A stretch of 64,000 nt of DNA from Budorcas taxicolor (GCF_023091745.1 NC_068922.1:26450001-26514000); one strand, 5' to 3'. Positions 21,751-33,534 are shown, counted from the stretch's first letter. Made by a program: numbers and translations. Notes: generated from the sequence alone by a model not told the origin.

Positions 21751-21947
21751 TTTTTTTTTTTTTTTTAGATTTATGTATTTATTTGGCCGTGCCAGGTCTT
21801 AGTCGTGGCACACATGATCTTTAGTTGCGGCATGTGAACTCTTAGTTGTGGCATGCGGGATCTAGTTCCCTGACCAGGGATCGAACCTGAGCCCTCTGCC
21901 TTAGGAGCTTGGAGTTTTAGCCATTGGACCACCAGGGAAGTCCCATT
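21751..21947 (-). mobile_element. CHR-type SINE in the GAD2 3' UTR
   Basis: A poly-T start, tttatttggccgtgccaggt, three agttg(c/t)ggcatg modules and a terminal accaccagggaagtccc are seen. The flanks acccaagatt (21741-21750) and acccaggatt (21948-21957) are an almost perfect duplication. Confidence 0.93.
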
Positions 21948-22493
21948 ACCCAGGATTTTGAGATAGCATCTTAAGACCCTTCTTCTATCTTCTGTGTCCC
22001 ATTAAGATCAAAGTGACTGGAATATAGAGAGGACATATGCTCCATAGAATTCAAGATAATATTCTAAAAGCATCCTTCTGCCCCTGCAAACCTGATGGAG
22101 AGATAGGAGCTCACGAGAGTTCTCATAGGTATTTATGTGGTACAGACTGTCAGATTCCAAGTGCTAGCGGAGAACTATATATGTCCTGCATATATATCCA
22201 CATATATGCAGACTGTGGATGCACATTTAGAAGCGTTCATCCTTTCTGTATGGACCACTCAGATCTGTGATCAGGAAGACTGCAGGTGTATGAGGGAGGG
22301 AAGAGGACTCCATCCTTCATCCTGTAGCAAAGCCCTCTCACTTGACCATAGGATCCAACCACCTGCAAGCTTCATGAGTTTGCCCCTACATCTCTCCCCT
22401 AAGTTGGATACAGAAACATTGATACTTGAGATGCACGTGACTTTGGTCCCTTTCAGTCTAAGAAGCAAATGGATTTCTTATGCCTATTAGAGT

Positions 22494-22716
22494 TCCCAGG
22501 CAGCGCTAGTGGTAAAGAACCCGCCTGCCAATGCGGGAGACATAAGAGACATGGGTTCAATCCCTGAGTCAGGAAGATCTCCTGGAGAAGGATATGGCAA
22601 CCCACTCCAGTATTCTTACCTGGAGAATCCAGAGGAACCTGGCTGGCTCCAGTCCATAGGGTTGCACAGAGTCAGACACGACTGAGGCAACTTAGCATGC
22701 ATGCATGCATGCATGA
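22494..22716 (+). mobile_element. Bov-tA SINE with GCAT-repeat tail
   Basis: A tRNA-like head (cagcgctagtggtaaagaac) and an A unit are followed by about five gcat repeats at 22697-22716. It lies in the GAD2 3' UTR and would be transcribed in sense. Confidence 0.9.
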
Positions 22717-23369
22717 TGATTAGAAGAAAACCCTATGCCCCAGAATTTTATGAAGGAGTAAGCCTCTCCTTCTAGGCTCTGTCTAATGGCCAAGCATTCT
22801 AGAATTTGGCTGTTGAGAATAAGCACACAGCTGCCCAGTTATCATGAATCTCAGGCCCAAAGGACCCATCTCAGAGGCAGAGATGCTAGTTATCAAACTC
22901 ACCATCCTGCCTGGAGGATGGAACCCAATGTCCTGACCTGGACAGACCCTTCTCTACTCCAAGAGGCTTCTACCTAGGGAGTCCAGAATCCCCAGCAGAA
23001 TTAACTGCTTTTTCACTTGATAGTACAACTGAACTTAAAAGGGAACATTTGTGCCTGTGTTTGAAATTCCAGAAAAGAGTTTTTATCAATAGATCATTCC
23101 CCAACACCCTGTCCTCTCCAGGTCCTTTCCCAAGTTTGCTGTGAGCCTTGCTCCATTCTATGCAGTGAAATGCTACCAACCATAACCCAGGGAAGGAGGT
23201 AAATAAAAGCCTGATAGATCCCAGTAGTTTATACGTTCTTTAAAGTAGGTTTGCAATCTGCTCAAGTGAAAGGGAAGTAGGGAAGGAAGGAGCGAAGGAA
23301 GGAAGGGAGATTGTTTTGAACTTTAGCGCAAATTTCCAGTGCCAAAGACCTTTGTGTGGGACCATTCTT

Positions 23370-23416
23370 TTACATGGGGTCGCAAAGAGTCAGGCACGAC
23401 TGAGTGACTGAACATA
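23370..23416 (+). mobile_element. Bov-A SINE 3' scrap
   Basis: Only the last part of an A unit remains (ggggtcgcaaagagtcaggc to actgagtgactgaac). Confidence 0.75.
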
Positions 23417-24357
23417 TTAGAAAAGTTGGGTTTTAGCTTTAATCACATTTGACATGGCCATTTTCATTTAGACAGCAATATTGCATTTCTTATTTTTAAA
23501 TACTTGAAAAAAAAAAGTGTGGTATGTCTTCATCAGAGACACATAAATGGTATTGACTTCCTGGACTGTGTCAAGGACATGAGGAAAGAAAAGGAAGTTA
23601 ATCCTGTGTGTAACTGTGTTGCCTTTAATATACTGCTAGTACTGTCTCGTCCCCTCAGATTGGGGTTGTGCACTTTAGATCTGAATTTGCGGTGTTGCAA
23701 GTCAACATGTGTTGCTGTAGAAGCTTATACAACATATTATTGATGTGTCTATTCCTGTGTGGTGGCCGTATCGATATTCCGAGAACCACGCTTGCATCCG
23801 TGCCATATTTTCTCTGCTACACGGTAAGCCCTCCACCTCAGCCCTCACAGGGAGTGCCCTTGGCTCCGCTTGCTCCTGAGAAGTCTCCTTTGAGAATTGT
23901 GTGATTTCACACCATGCAAAGGGAATGCAACTTCAGTGTTTCTGAGAACAAGAGACCAATAAGGAGGGTCACCAGCAGCCAACCTCACAGGTACTGTCCC
24001 TGCTAGCATCATTTGGAGTAGATGCTACTCCTCAGAATATGGACCAGGAAAACACACGTGTAAATATAGCAGCAGAACAGGGAACCCAGGAACCTAGCAG
24101 TGGGTATCATCTTGCACGCGCCCTCCTGTTTTCAAAAGCTAAGTGCACATGCTGTGTATTGATTAGTTACCTATGCTGAAATACTGTTCCCCATTGGTGT
24201 TTCTGAAAGATATTGACACTTCCTCAGCATCGCTCCATTACTAAAGACAGAAAACACTAATAAAAAAAGAACTATAAACATGTGACAACCTGATCCTCTT
24301 ACCAAATATGAACTTGTGTATGATCAAAGTATTTTATGTGTTGTCTCTCTAAATCCA

Positions 24358-24363
24358 AATAAA
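24358..24363 (+). terminator. GAD2: Distal polyadenylation signal of GAD2 (candidate)
   Basis: A canonical AATAAA is followed 4-15 bases later by a GT-rich stretch. It is the last good signal before clearly intergenic, repeat-rich sequence. My recollection of the end of the GAD65 mRNA resembles the sequence just before it. Confidence 0.6.
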
Positions 24364-24779
24364 TGTGTACATGTGGACATATCTCAGACTTTGCATGCTT
24401 GGTTCTGGCTTTGCCATGTTGAGGGGCTCATTTCTAATGACTTGGCCTGCATAAAAGGTCCTTCCATTGTCACAGAGCTCAGAGCATCTTTGGGTCTTCT
24501 TTGGGGAAAAAAAGCTCTTACTTCTGTAGTTGCTTCTCAAGGATACTTTTTTCACTACCCTGGTTTCTCCTTCACTCAGATCCAATTTTTTTTTTAAGTA
24601 TTTTATTATGGAAAATTTCATGTACATACAGAAGTAGAGAAAATAAGTGTAATGACTTCCCATGAAGGTTACAAGCAGCTTCAGAAATTACTAATTCAGA
24701 GCCTGGTACAAAAAAACCTGAACAAATTTTTGGCCAGGACCAACATGACAAGGATATTTGTTGAACACTCTTGGGTACA

Positions 24780-24990
24780 AATCTTCCCCAGTGGCACAGT
24801 GGTAAAGAATCCACCTTTAATGCAGGAGATGTGGGTTTGATCCCTCCTGGGTCAGGAAGATCCCCTGGGTGAGGGCATGGTAATCCACTCTAGTATTCTT
24901 GTCTGGAGAATCCCATGGACAGAGGAGCTTGGCGGACTACAGGCCATGGGGTTGCAAAGAGTCACATGACTGAAGCCACTGAGAACACAT
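24780..24990 (+). mobile_element. Bov-tA SINE
   Basis: The head is cttccccagtggcacagtgg and the A unit is diverged (gtaatccactctagtattct), ending catgactgaagccactgag. Confidence 0.85.
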
Positions 24991-25399
24991 ACACTTGGAA
25001 ACAAAGTGCTATGCGAACTGCTAACATTTTATTTAACCCACACAAACACCTGGTGCAGATTATAGTTTAATAACATCCATGAAGATGTGAACAGGAACAG
25101 AAGATTGTTCCCAGCCCAGGAGAATAATGGGAACCCAGGCAGCAATGTCAGGTGTTCCTGTTGATTTGGCTCTTGTCTATTGGTTCCCCTATAAGCAGTA
25201 TTGAAATTATCCAGAAACTTCATCTCTTATAGCCTCCCTCCATATGTTTGCTCGAAGTACTATCTCTTCACTCCAGGCTAATACCTTTAAGAGCATCTCA
25301 AGCCCATAGAGCAACCTGAGCTTGATAAGGCAAATCAGGATACACTCTACCACTGACATCCTCGTGGTGTGCTAGCTTTTACCCTGCTCACACACAGGC

Positions 25400-25624
25400 T
25401 TGCATGAGTGCTGAGTCACTTCAGTCATGTCTGACTCTTCGCAACCCTATGGACAGTAGCCCGCCAAGCTCCTCTGTCCATGGGATTCTCCACGGAAAAC
25501 TACTCAAGTGGGTTGCCATGCCCTCCTCCAGGAGATCCTCCCGACTGAGGGATCAAACCCAAGTCTCATGTCTCCTTCATTGGCAGGCGGGTTCTATACC
25601 ACTAGCGCCACTTGGGAAGCCTCA
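25400..25624 (-). mobile_element. Bov-tA SINE
   Basis: The antisense A unit (gtctgactcttcgcaaccct) and head (ctagcgccacttgggaagcc at the right end) are complete. Confidence 0.9.
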
Positions 25625-27269
25625 CACAAAGGCTTAGAGACCTGCAAATACTCTGAAAGATCATTCATCCAGAGTGTTGCAAAACTCTGGCCTGAGGACC
25701 CAGGAAGAAGGAAGATGTCTCTACTTTGGGGTACAAAAGAAGTTCAGGATGAAGACGGGGTTTTACACAGTTGAAGTCAATCTCCCATCTCAGGTTTTGC
25801 CCCTGGCGCATTTCATTGTTGCTTTCCTTCATCCGTGCTCTAACCTTTCTAAAATGATAAGAGAAGGAGTTAGCAACTCTGCTAACTTGCATTTCTTTTC
25901 CCCTATAAATCACAAATCTCAGAACCAGTAATGCCATGAGAACTTTCGGATTCTCCCTGCCCTCAAACTCCATTTCAGGGCACTTAGCTTTTAATGAACA
26001 CTACTTAAATTGACTGGGATGTTTGTAAGTCAGACTGTAAGCTTTGAAAGACTACAGGTAGTGAAGCAGTCTACATGTTTCGAGAAGCTACAGATTCCCC
26101 AATAATATTTTCATTTTCAAATCCACACACATCCCAACACCTGTTGGCATTGAACTCCTCCCTTAGAACCTAAGATCTTTCATGATGTTTCAAATAAACA
26201 ACAATGAAAAAAAACCCATCAAAATTAGTCTTTGATAGAGTAGAAGTTGTGACTTTGAAATACCAAAACCATCTCTTCATTTCATTCTGTCGACTTCAGA
26301 AGAGAGAGTTATCGGCTTTTTCATGTTCTAGGTGTTGCCCAGACTCCAGTGATTAGAACAGCCAATTCTTTTTTTACTTCACAGAATGTTTCCTGGTCCA
26401 CAATTTAAACAAATGTACACATCCGACACCATTTGCCACTGCAAGGAAACTGACAATTCTCAGCAACATATATCAAAATGTTCATTTAGGAAAAACACCT
26501 GGTTTAACATCTGTCCTTGTTTATGCAAAGGAGACTTTTATTGGAAATGACTTTATAAAGTCAGTTCTTTTCTTGCCAACCCTGTCAGTTCTTAGTGGAA
26601 GTCTGCAGCGGGGAATAGGGAGGGAAATGAATACAGAGAGAGAAGCATGGAGCTCTTATTACTATTGTAAGCTCTTCATCCCAAAAAGACATCACAGTTT
26701 TTTTTTTCCCCTTGGCCTTCCATGAGTTGCAATTAACAAATATCTACATCACTGGTATATGTATTTTAAGACTAAATGACAAAAGAGATTTGTTTTGATG
26801 ATAAAAACAATATTACCCCAATGTAGATGAAATTTCTTAAAAGATGTTCCCATTCCCATACCTCCCCTGCTATTTCTTTCATCTGTAATAGTAAGAGATT
26901 CCAGTTCCCATGCCTACCCAAACAGTATTAAAATTACCTGCCCAGTGTTTACGATGAAAGTACCACAGGTGTTAATTACGGAAGCAGAGGGGTCCCAAGG
27001 AAGCTTCTTCTTGTCCTTGACATCCACTGAGGCTCCGAGTCCCATTAACTTCCTTCCCAGACACTACCAAGGCCAGATAAACACAAATTTGATTTAGTAG
27101 GTATGATGAGCCCTTGCAAGCACCATAATATCAAGGAAGAGGTGGCCTAGAAGGCTGGATTTGTGGTGGCCTGTGAGCTCCCACCAGGAGACAGATGATC
27201 TTGCATGCTCACATTTTCATTCCTGCAACAAGGCAGCTCCTGGAGACATTGCAGGGCCTCAGATGCCAA

Positions 27270-27450
27270 CTTGGCTACTGAACAACTCTGAGCAAATCCT
27301 GGCCCTGAGCAAATCCCTGCACCTCTCTGAGCCTCAGTTCTTCATCTGAAAACCGAGGACAAAAAGAACACTTACCTCCCGGGATGATAGTGAAGATTCA
27401 GAGAAGAGAGCCCAGTGCCTAGAACATCGTGAATGGTCAGTGTGTGTTCA
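27270..27450 (+). repeat. MIR-like ancient SINE
   Basis: The gagcaaatccctgcacctct core and ctgagcctcagttcttcatc segment match the MIR consensus pattern; the ends are blurred. Confidence 0.6.
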
Positions 27451-28334
27451 TTATACTTGGATTCTGGGCTGCTGCCTGTAAGGACTGGGCTCTCAAGGCA
27501 ACATGTTCTTCCTACTTCGTCCACCTAGAGTCTATCATCCTGAACACAACGAGGATGTGGCAGCAGCAACTCCCTGGAGAAGGCCATCCTGTGAGTCATC
27601 CCTGAGGACTGCAGACCAGGCACTGAGGTGGCCTCCATCAAGGACTCAGCCTTCACTTCGGCAGAGACAAGAGACCCAGAAGGGCTGGCCAGGGTAGCTG
27701 AAGAGAAGGAAGAGCAAGAGGAAGTAAGTTATCTCTACCAGGATAAATAACCTAGTAACTGTTTGAACCCGTTTGCCCAGGGAGCATCCTTGCCTCAGAC
27801 AAGCACCCAAGAGAATTAGAGAGATGACATGGATCAGCAGTTTTGGCTTCATTGGAAAGTGCCACCACAGTCAAGTCCAGTCAAGTCACAGTCAAGGCAC
27901 AGTCAAGTCAATGCCCTCCAAGCTTCCATTTACATAAGAATGACTCACTGGCCACACACCAAGAGAAGGAAGAGTGGCTTGGTCTTCCTAAGCCATCAAA
28001 GAGTTTCCAACATCTCAAAAAGCAAGTAGCAAAGAACCATTAAAAGATCTTACATTGAAGGTCACTCCTGCCCAGGATCGCTGGTCCTGGAGCACGTGCA
28101 CAGGAAAACACAAAGTGGGGATTCTCCACTTCTGAAAAAAAGTAATTAAAAGCTTGCTACAGTTGCCAAGGAAAAGACATTCAAGAGGAGTTTTAATTTA
28201 CTGAAATGTGATAACTTTGTGGATTCCAAGAGAACTTAATTACACAAACTCAAGAAAAGGAGAGATTCCTAGTTTCTTTCAATTCCGATTTTGGTTGGTC
28301 CAAAGAAAAGCTTGCTGCCAAGTCTTTTGCCTTC

Positions 28335-28890
28335 TCTTTATTTATTGTGAATTGAAGCAGAGTTGCTTTACAATGTTGTGTTAGTTTCTGCTGTACGACA
28401 AAATAAATCAGCTATGTGTACACACGTATCGCCTCCCTCTTGGACCTCCTTCCTATCCCCTCATCCCACCCCTCTAGGTCAGCATGGAGCCCTGAGCTGA
28501 GCTCCTTGTATAACAACTTCCCATCAGCTATCTGTTTTGTGCCTGGTAGTGTATATGCGTCACTTCTCATCTCTTGGTTCATTCCCTCCTCCTCTCTCTT
28601 CCCCCACGGCCACATGTCCATTCTCTACGTGTCTGTCTCGATTCCTGCCCTGCAAATAGGTTCATCAGTACCATTTATCTAGACTCCACATATATGGGTT
28701 AATATATGATACTTTTTTTTTCTCTTTCTGACTTTCTTCACTCTGCCCAGCAGTCTCTGGGGTCATCCACATCACTACCAATGACCCAGTTCCATTCTGT
28801 GGCTGAGTAATATTTCATTGCATGTATGAACCACCTCTTCTTTATCCATTTATCTGTCGATGGATATCCAGGCTGCTTCCATGTCCTTGG
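28335..28890 (-). mobile_element. L1 3' end (ORF2 end plus 3' UTR)
   Basis: On the - strand a frame reads AMKYYSATEWNW, the C-terminal L1 ORF2 pattern. The + strand shows the antisense 3' UTR (ttgtgttagtttctgctgta). It is 5' truncated and carries frame breaks. Confidence 0.8.
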
Positions 28891-28989
28891 ACTTCTCTTT
28901 ATTTCCTTATGACTCTGTTTTAGGATTGTGGAGTTCAAGAGGGTAAAGAAGAGGATTTTCTTTAGTATTCATTTTTATTTAAATAATTG

Positions 28990-29115
28990 CAGGAATTTCC
29001 TGGTGGTTCGGTGGTTAGGATTCTGGGCTATCACTGCCAAGGGCCTGAGTTTGATCCCTGGTTGGGGACCTAAGATCCTGCAAGCCTCCCAGGCATGGTC
29101 CTCCCCCTCCCCCAA
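28990..29115 (+). mobile_element. CHR-type SINE
   Basis: The head is aggaatttcctggtggttcg, the B box is gagtttgatccc, and the body ends cctaagatcctgcaagcctc before a pyrimidine-rich run. Confidence 0.85.
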
Positions 29116-30024
29116 TTTTTTTTGCATAAGGTTTCCGTTCCCTCTGAATTGTTGAGATGTTGTTCTAGGGGGAGAGACTATCCCTCACTGTGCATCTCCA
29201 CAGCTGGCTGAGCTCAGGCTGGTGTGTGTTCAGGAAAGAGCAGATGGCTCCCATTATTCCTCAGCAGCCAAGGGAAAAGAAAGCATTCCCCTCGTGCTGT
29301 GTATGCTCTTGTTAAATTTGCAAAAACAAAGCATCTGTTCACTTCACTTTTTTGAAAGGGTGGATGGAGTTTCAGGTAAAATATCTCTTTGGAATGAACC
29401 AGTCACAGTTAGGCATGGGTGGGAAATTCGATTCTGGTATTGACTAATTCTCTCTGTTCCTATCACAATGAGCTCTAATAATTTATTTTGAGATGATTTA
29501 ATCTAGGAGTAAATCTATTGTATGAAGGTCTCCAACCCACTGACACCATTAATCTGATAATTACAGCAAAGCTCAGTGAAGAAATCCCTGGATGGAGGAA
29601 TGGGCCAGGCCTGGCTGAATTCTTTGTCTCTGATGTACCCTGACTCTGAAGCAGATATTCCAAAATGCCACCAGCCCCTCTCAGTCTTCTTGACTAATGA
29701 CAGAATTCCCTATTCCTCGATAATAGCTTGTCTTTTCACTTGATAAATTCTGAAAGTCTTTTCCTCATCTGTAAAATTGAGTTAGTGATACTTATTGCAG
29801 GGGATGGAAAGAATTCAGTGAGAAAATATATGTAAAGCCCTTGGTGATAGGAAGCGGCCAGGCCAGTGGCTGCTCTCTTCTATCCCTGACTGTGCCGTGA
29901 CCAAATTCCTCCTGTGTGTTAGAATCAGCTCCTGATGGAAATTTCATGGGCAAGTCAACCTGATCCACATATTCATTATAAATCTGATTGTTTGCTATCC
30001 TGGGTAGCTCTTTGTATAAACTAA
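29116..30024. other. Intergenic segment without recognisable features
   Basis: No gene, RNA or clear repeat is seen. A weak MIR-like patch occurs near 29750-29860 (tcatctgtaaaattgagtta). Confidence 0.55.
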
Positions 30025-30095
30025 GGTATTTTGTGTGTGGTAAAAGTCACATAATATAAAATACACTATTTTAATAGTATTTAACTGTACGTTTT

Positions 30096-30287
30096 GCCTG
30101 CCAATGCAGGAGATGTAAGAGTTATGGATTCGATCCCTGCGTTGGGCAGATCCCCTGGAGGAGGGCATAGTAACCCACTTCAGGATCTTCCCTGGAGTAT
30201 CCCATGGTAAGAGGAGCCTGGAGGGCTCCAGTCTATAGAGTCGAAAACAGTCAGACACGACTGAAGTGACTTAGCGTGCATGCATGC
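30096..30287 (+). mobile_element. Bov-tA SINE with target-site duplication
   Basis: The SINE starts at gcctgccaatgcagg and ends in gcatgcatgc. The flanks aactgtacgtttt (30083-30095) and aactgtacatttt (30288-30300) differ at one base. Confidence 0.93.
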
Positions 30288-30518
30288 AACTGTACATTTT
30301 AGTGGCACTAAGTACATTCACACTCTTGTGCAACTCTCACTATCATCCATCTCCTGAATTTTTCACCTTCCTAAACTGAAACTTTGTCCCCATTAAACAC
30401 TTAAGACCCCATTCCACCCTCCCAACCCCTGGCCCCTGGCATCAACCAATGATATACTTTCTGACTCTTGAATTTGACTGTTTTAGTATCTCGTATTTGT
30501 CTGCATCTATTGTATATT

Positions 30519-31262
30519 AGTGAAAGTGAATTGATAAAGGTGAAGCAGGAGAGTGACAAGGCTGGCTTAAAACTCAGCATTCAGATAACTAAGATCATGG
30601 CATCTGGTCCCATCACTGCAGGGCAAATAGATGGGGAAACAATGGAAACAGTGACAGACTTTATTTTCTTGGGCTCCAAAATCACTGCAGATGGTGACTG
30701 CAGCCATGGAATTAAAAGATGCTTGCTCCTTGGAAAAAAAGCTACAACCAACCTAGACAGTGTATTAAAAAGCAGAGACATTACTTTGCCAACAAAGGTT
30801 TGTATAGTCAAAGCTATTATTTTTCCAGTAGTCATGTGTGGATGTGTGAGAGCTGGACCAAAAAGAAGGCTGATTGTTCAGGAAACAGTGGTTTTGAACT
30901 GTGGTGTTTGATGGAGAAGGCTCTTGAGATTGCCTTGGACTGCAAGGAGATCAAACCAATCCATCCTAAAGGAGATCAATCCTGAATATTCATTGGAAGG
31001 ACTGATGCTGAAGCTGAAACTCCAATACCTTGGCCACCTGATTTGAAGAGCTGACTCATTAGAAAAGGCCCTGATGCTGGGAAAGATTGAAGGCTGGAGG
31101 AGAAGGGGAAGACAGAGGATGAGATGGTTAGATGGCAGTATTGACTCAATGCGCATGAGTTTGAGCAACCTCCGCGAGATGGTGAAGGACGAGGAAGCCT
31201 GGCATGCTGCAGTCCATGGGGTAGCAAAGAGTTGGGCACAATTGAGTGACTGAACAACAAAA
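30519..31262 (+). mobile_element. BovB (RTE) LINE, 5'-truncated, with target-site duplication
   Basis: The translation shows the distal part of BovB ORF2: KTKIMASGP-like (here ITKIMASGPI), FLGSKITADGDCSHGIKR and NLDSVLKSRDITLPTKV, and later SLSKL-type segments in another frame, so it is frameshifted. Identical attgtatatt repeats flank it at 30509-30518 and 31263-31272. BovB is known to have entered ruminants by horizontal transfer. Confidence 0.93.
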
Positions 31263-31272
31263 ATTGTATATT

Positions 31273-31874
31273 GGAATGCTTCTTTAAGGTTCACTTGATA
31301 TGTGTCCTACAGATTATGCCATTTTTCTTTTCCCCTGTGAGCCTACTAAGGGGTTTTCAGTTTTGAATTTCTTTGTTTAAACAACCATCCACTGACACCA
31401 GGCACTTTTGCAAACAGAGCCAGGAGTTGGTTGAAGCACCTGGAAGCAGGTTTCATTCCAGTAAACTCATTTATGAGGACTTTATTGGATTCGGCTTAGA
31501 GTGGGGCCCACCAGGGGCACAGCAGATAATCACCTATTAGCAGCAGCCACCTGAGACAGAGGTCCCCAGGCTGGCAGATGCCGCCGCAGCTGCCTGTGCT
31601 GCAAAGCAGAGACTCACGGGAGCATGGGTGACCCAGGCAAGCAAGAGACAGAGTCAGCGAGTCTGCGTCTCTCACTTCCTGCACAGCTTAGGAAGAGCCT
31701 CCTTTTGCCTTCATTGGCTGCAGGCACCAGAGAGAGGAAGCCGCCCCTCCCTCCAACGGCAAGAGTCACCTGCCAACTGGTTTCCCTACTTTTACATGCT
31801 GACTTGTCCTTTTCCAGTAAATACCTCAATGTCTACAGATTTTCTTCTGTGTTTGGGTTTCCCTCTTTTCTATT
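31273..31874. other. Intergenic segment without recognisable features
   Basis: Nothing identifiable is present. Several overlapping open frames of 60-95 codons occur on both strands around 31500-31900 and look incidental. Confidence 0.55.
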
Positions 31875-32090
31875 GTTGTTATTTAGTCGTTAAGTGGAGC
31901 CCAACTCTTTTGTGACCGCACGGATGGCTGCCAGGCGCCTCTGTCCATGGGATTATCTAGGCAAGAATACTGGAGTGGGTTGCCATTGCTCCTCCAGAGG
32001 ATCTTCCCTACCCAGGGATTGAACTCAGGTCTCCTGCATCTCCTGCACTGGCAGGCAGATTCTTTACCACTGAGCCACCTGGGAAAGTTT
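31875..32090 (-). mobile_element. Bov-tA SINE
   Basis: An antisense A unit (caagaatactggagtgggtt) and head (ctgagccacctgggaaag) are seen. The A unit is diverged at its 3' end. Confidence 0.88.
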
Positions 32091-32224
32091 CCTGAGCTTT
32101 TTCCATAGACGCTAACATATTTTCGTTACTGTTTACCTCTTATCTATAATTTTAGTTTTGATTTTTTGTTTATAGGTGAAATATATAGATCAATATATCA
32201 AAAGATGTAGAAGAATATACGGTA

Positions 32225-32380
32225 TTCTTTGGCAGGGGGAGCTGTGCTGTGTCTTCATTACAGCTCGCAGGCTTAGTTGCTCCACAGCACATGGAATCTT
32301 TGTTCCTCCATCAGGGATCAGACTCATGTCCCCTACATTGGCAGGCAGATTCTTTACCACTGAGCAACCAGGGAAGCCCC
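32225..32380 (-). mobile_element. CHR-type SINE
   Basis: The antisense modules cttagttgctccacagcaca and tctttaccactgagcaacca end in gggaagcccc. Confidence 0.75.
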
Positions 32381-32642
32381 CAAATGCTTCCTGTTTGTGT
32401 TCAGTTTCAAAGAGAAGATTTTCACTGCTTTTGTCATAGTTTCCAAGCTCAGCTGCTTAAAATGAGTGTTCTGCCCCCGAGGCCCCCTGTGTGTCCTGGT
32501 CGAGCTGCATGTTCTCTCTCAGGGCAACATCCTGAGCTCACACTTAGCTGCAGCTCAAGGACTGGGGTCCCCAGGACTGGGCGTATAGGAAGCGGGGTCC
32601 CAGCCTCTCTGGAGAAAGGAACTGTCTTGGAAACATTCAATC

Positions 32643-32945
32643 AGGATGTTGTTCAGTCACCCAGTTGTGTCCGACTCTTTGCGACCCCATGGACTGTAGC
32701 ACACCAGGCTTCCCTGTTCTTCACCAACTCCAGGAGCTTGCTCAAACTCATGTCCATTGAGTCAGTGATGCCATCCAACCTTCTTGTGTCTGTGGCCCCC
32801 TTCTCCTCCTGTCTTCAATCTTTCCCAGCATCAGGGTCTTTTCTAATGAGTTGGCTGATTGCATCAGGTGGCCAAAGTATTGGAGTTTCAGCTTCAGCAT
32901 CAGTCCTTCCAATGCCTCCAATCCCTCCAATGCTTCAGCATCAGT
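32643..32945 (-). mobile_element. BovB LINE 3' end with a small internal duplication
   Basis: The - strand reads LMLKLKLQYFGHLMQSANSL and EKTLMLGKI, the BovB ORF2 end. Near 32908-32945 the sequence repeats a ccaatgcctccaatccctcc type motif, giving the peptide EALEGLEALEGL, which is not part of BovB and reflects local duplication. Confidence 0.9.
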
Positions 32946-33034
32946 GCTTAAGAAGTTCTTAAGTTCCTTATAGTATACAAGCATTGCTGAAACGATTCTT
33001 GCTAATATTTTCCTCCTTTTGGTTTCCCTCACTT

Positions 33035-33192
33035 TCACTTTTCACTTTCATGCATTGGAGAAGGAAATGGCAACCCACTCCAGTGTTCTTGCCTGGAGAA
33101 TCCCAGGGACGGGGGAACCTGGTGGGCTGCCATCTCTGGGGTCGCAGAGTCGGACACGACTGAAGTGATCTAGCAGCAGCAGCAGCAGCAAA
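33035..33192 (+). mobile_element. Bov-A2 half unit with CAG-repeat tail
   Basis: The unit begins cattggagaaggaaatggca and ends in about six cag repeats (33173-33191). These are the normal Bov-A2 tail. Confidence 0.88.
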
Positions 33193-33534
33193 GGCAGCTC
33201 TATGCTGGGAGAGTTTCTGCTGTGTCCCGGTGCACGTCCATGTCCCTGGGCCCAGTGACCACTGCGGGCTCCTCCCCATTTTGGCCTCCTTCCCCCCATT
33301 ACTGGCTGGCTGGGACTTCATTTTTATGCTGCCCTGAGAGCACTTGTTCGTGTTCTTGGGTCTTTTGCTGCAGAGCCTTTTTCTTCTGTAGCCCCGGAAG
33401 ACTCCTTCCTGCATCTGTCATTCTTCATCATAAAAAGTAAAATAAACAAATAAATACAGTTTTTATAGCAAGAAAAATAAAATGAAAATACTAAAAAATT
33501 CTTAATTATATTTCAAGAAGAAAATTGTCATCCA

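Larger units (their letters stand above)
20421..24380 (+). other. GAD2: GAD2 3' UTR, probable long form
   Basis: The region after the stop is AT-rich, has no other gene and contains three AATAAA signals: 21460, 23202 and 24358. The distal one is followed by a GT-rich segment (tgtgtacatgtgg), as at a cleavage site. A 3' UTR of about 3.9 kb plus the 1.76-kb coding region would fit the 5.7-kb GAD65 mRNA size reported in rat brain. It contains a CHR SINE (21751-21947), a Bov-tA SINE (22494-22716) and a Bov-A scrap at 23370. That the transcript is continuous over the whole length is inferred. Confidence 0.65.
24991..28334. other. Intergenic, mostly repeat-free
   Basis: Apart from a Bov-tA (25400-25624), an MIR-like patch (27270-27450) and four short cagtcaagtc-type repeats at 27868-27910, no gene or known repeat is recognisable here. 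The block 25625-27270 is the longest repeat-free stretch of the intergenic half. Its longest open frames are about 100 codons and unremarkable. Confidence 0.6.
30025..31290 (-). mobile_element. Old L1 3' region split by a SINE and a BovB
   Basis: The host element is seen at 30025-30095 and 30301-30508, where cactaagtacattcacactc and ctgaattttt...aaactgaaactttg match an antisense L1M-type 3' end. It is cut by a Bov-tA SINE (30096-30287) and by a BovB fragment (30519-31262), each with its own target-site duplication. Confidence 0.65.

Noticed and set aside
22697..22716. GCAT repeat as a microsatellite of its own
   Set aside because: It is the tail of the adjacent Bov-tA SINE.
30468..30911. 147-codon frame resembling an endonuclease/RT tail
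   Set aside because: It is a BovB ORF2 fragment bounded by a target-site duplication; no intact gene.
32249..32962. 237-codon open frame
   Set aside because: It runs through a CHR SINE into an antisense BovB end, with no domain of its own.
33173..33192. CAG repeats (also at 34850-34866)
   Set aside because: They are normal Bov-A2 tails rather than an expanded triplet locus.
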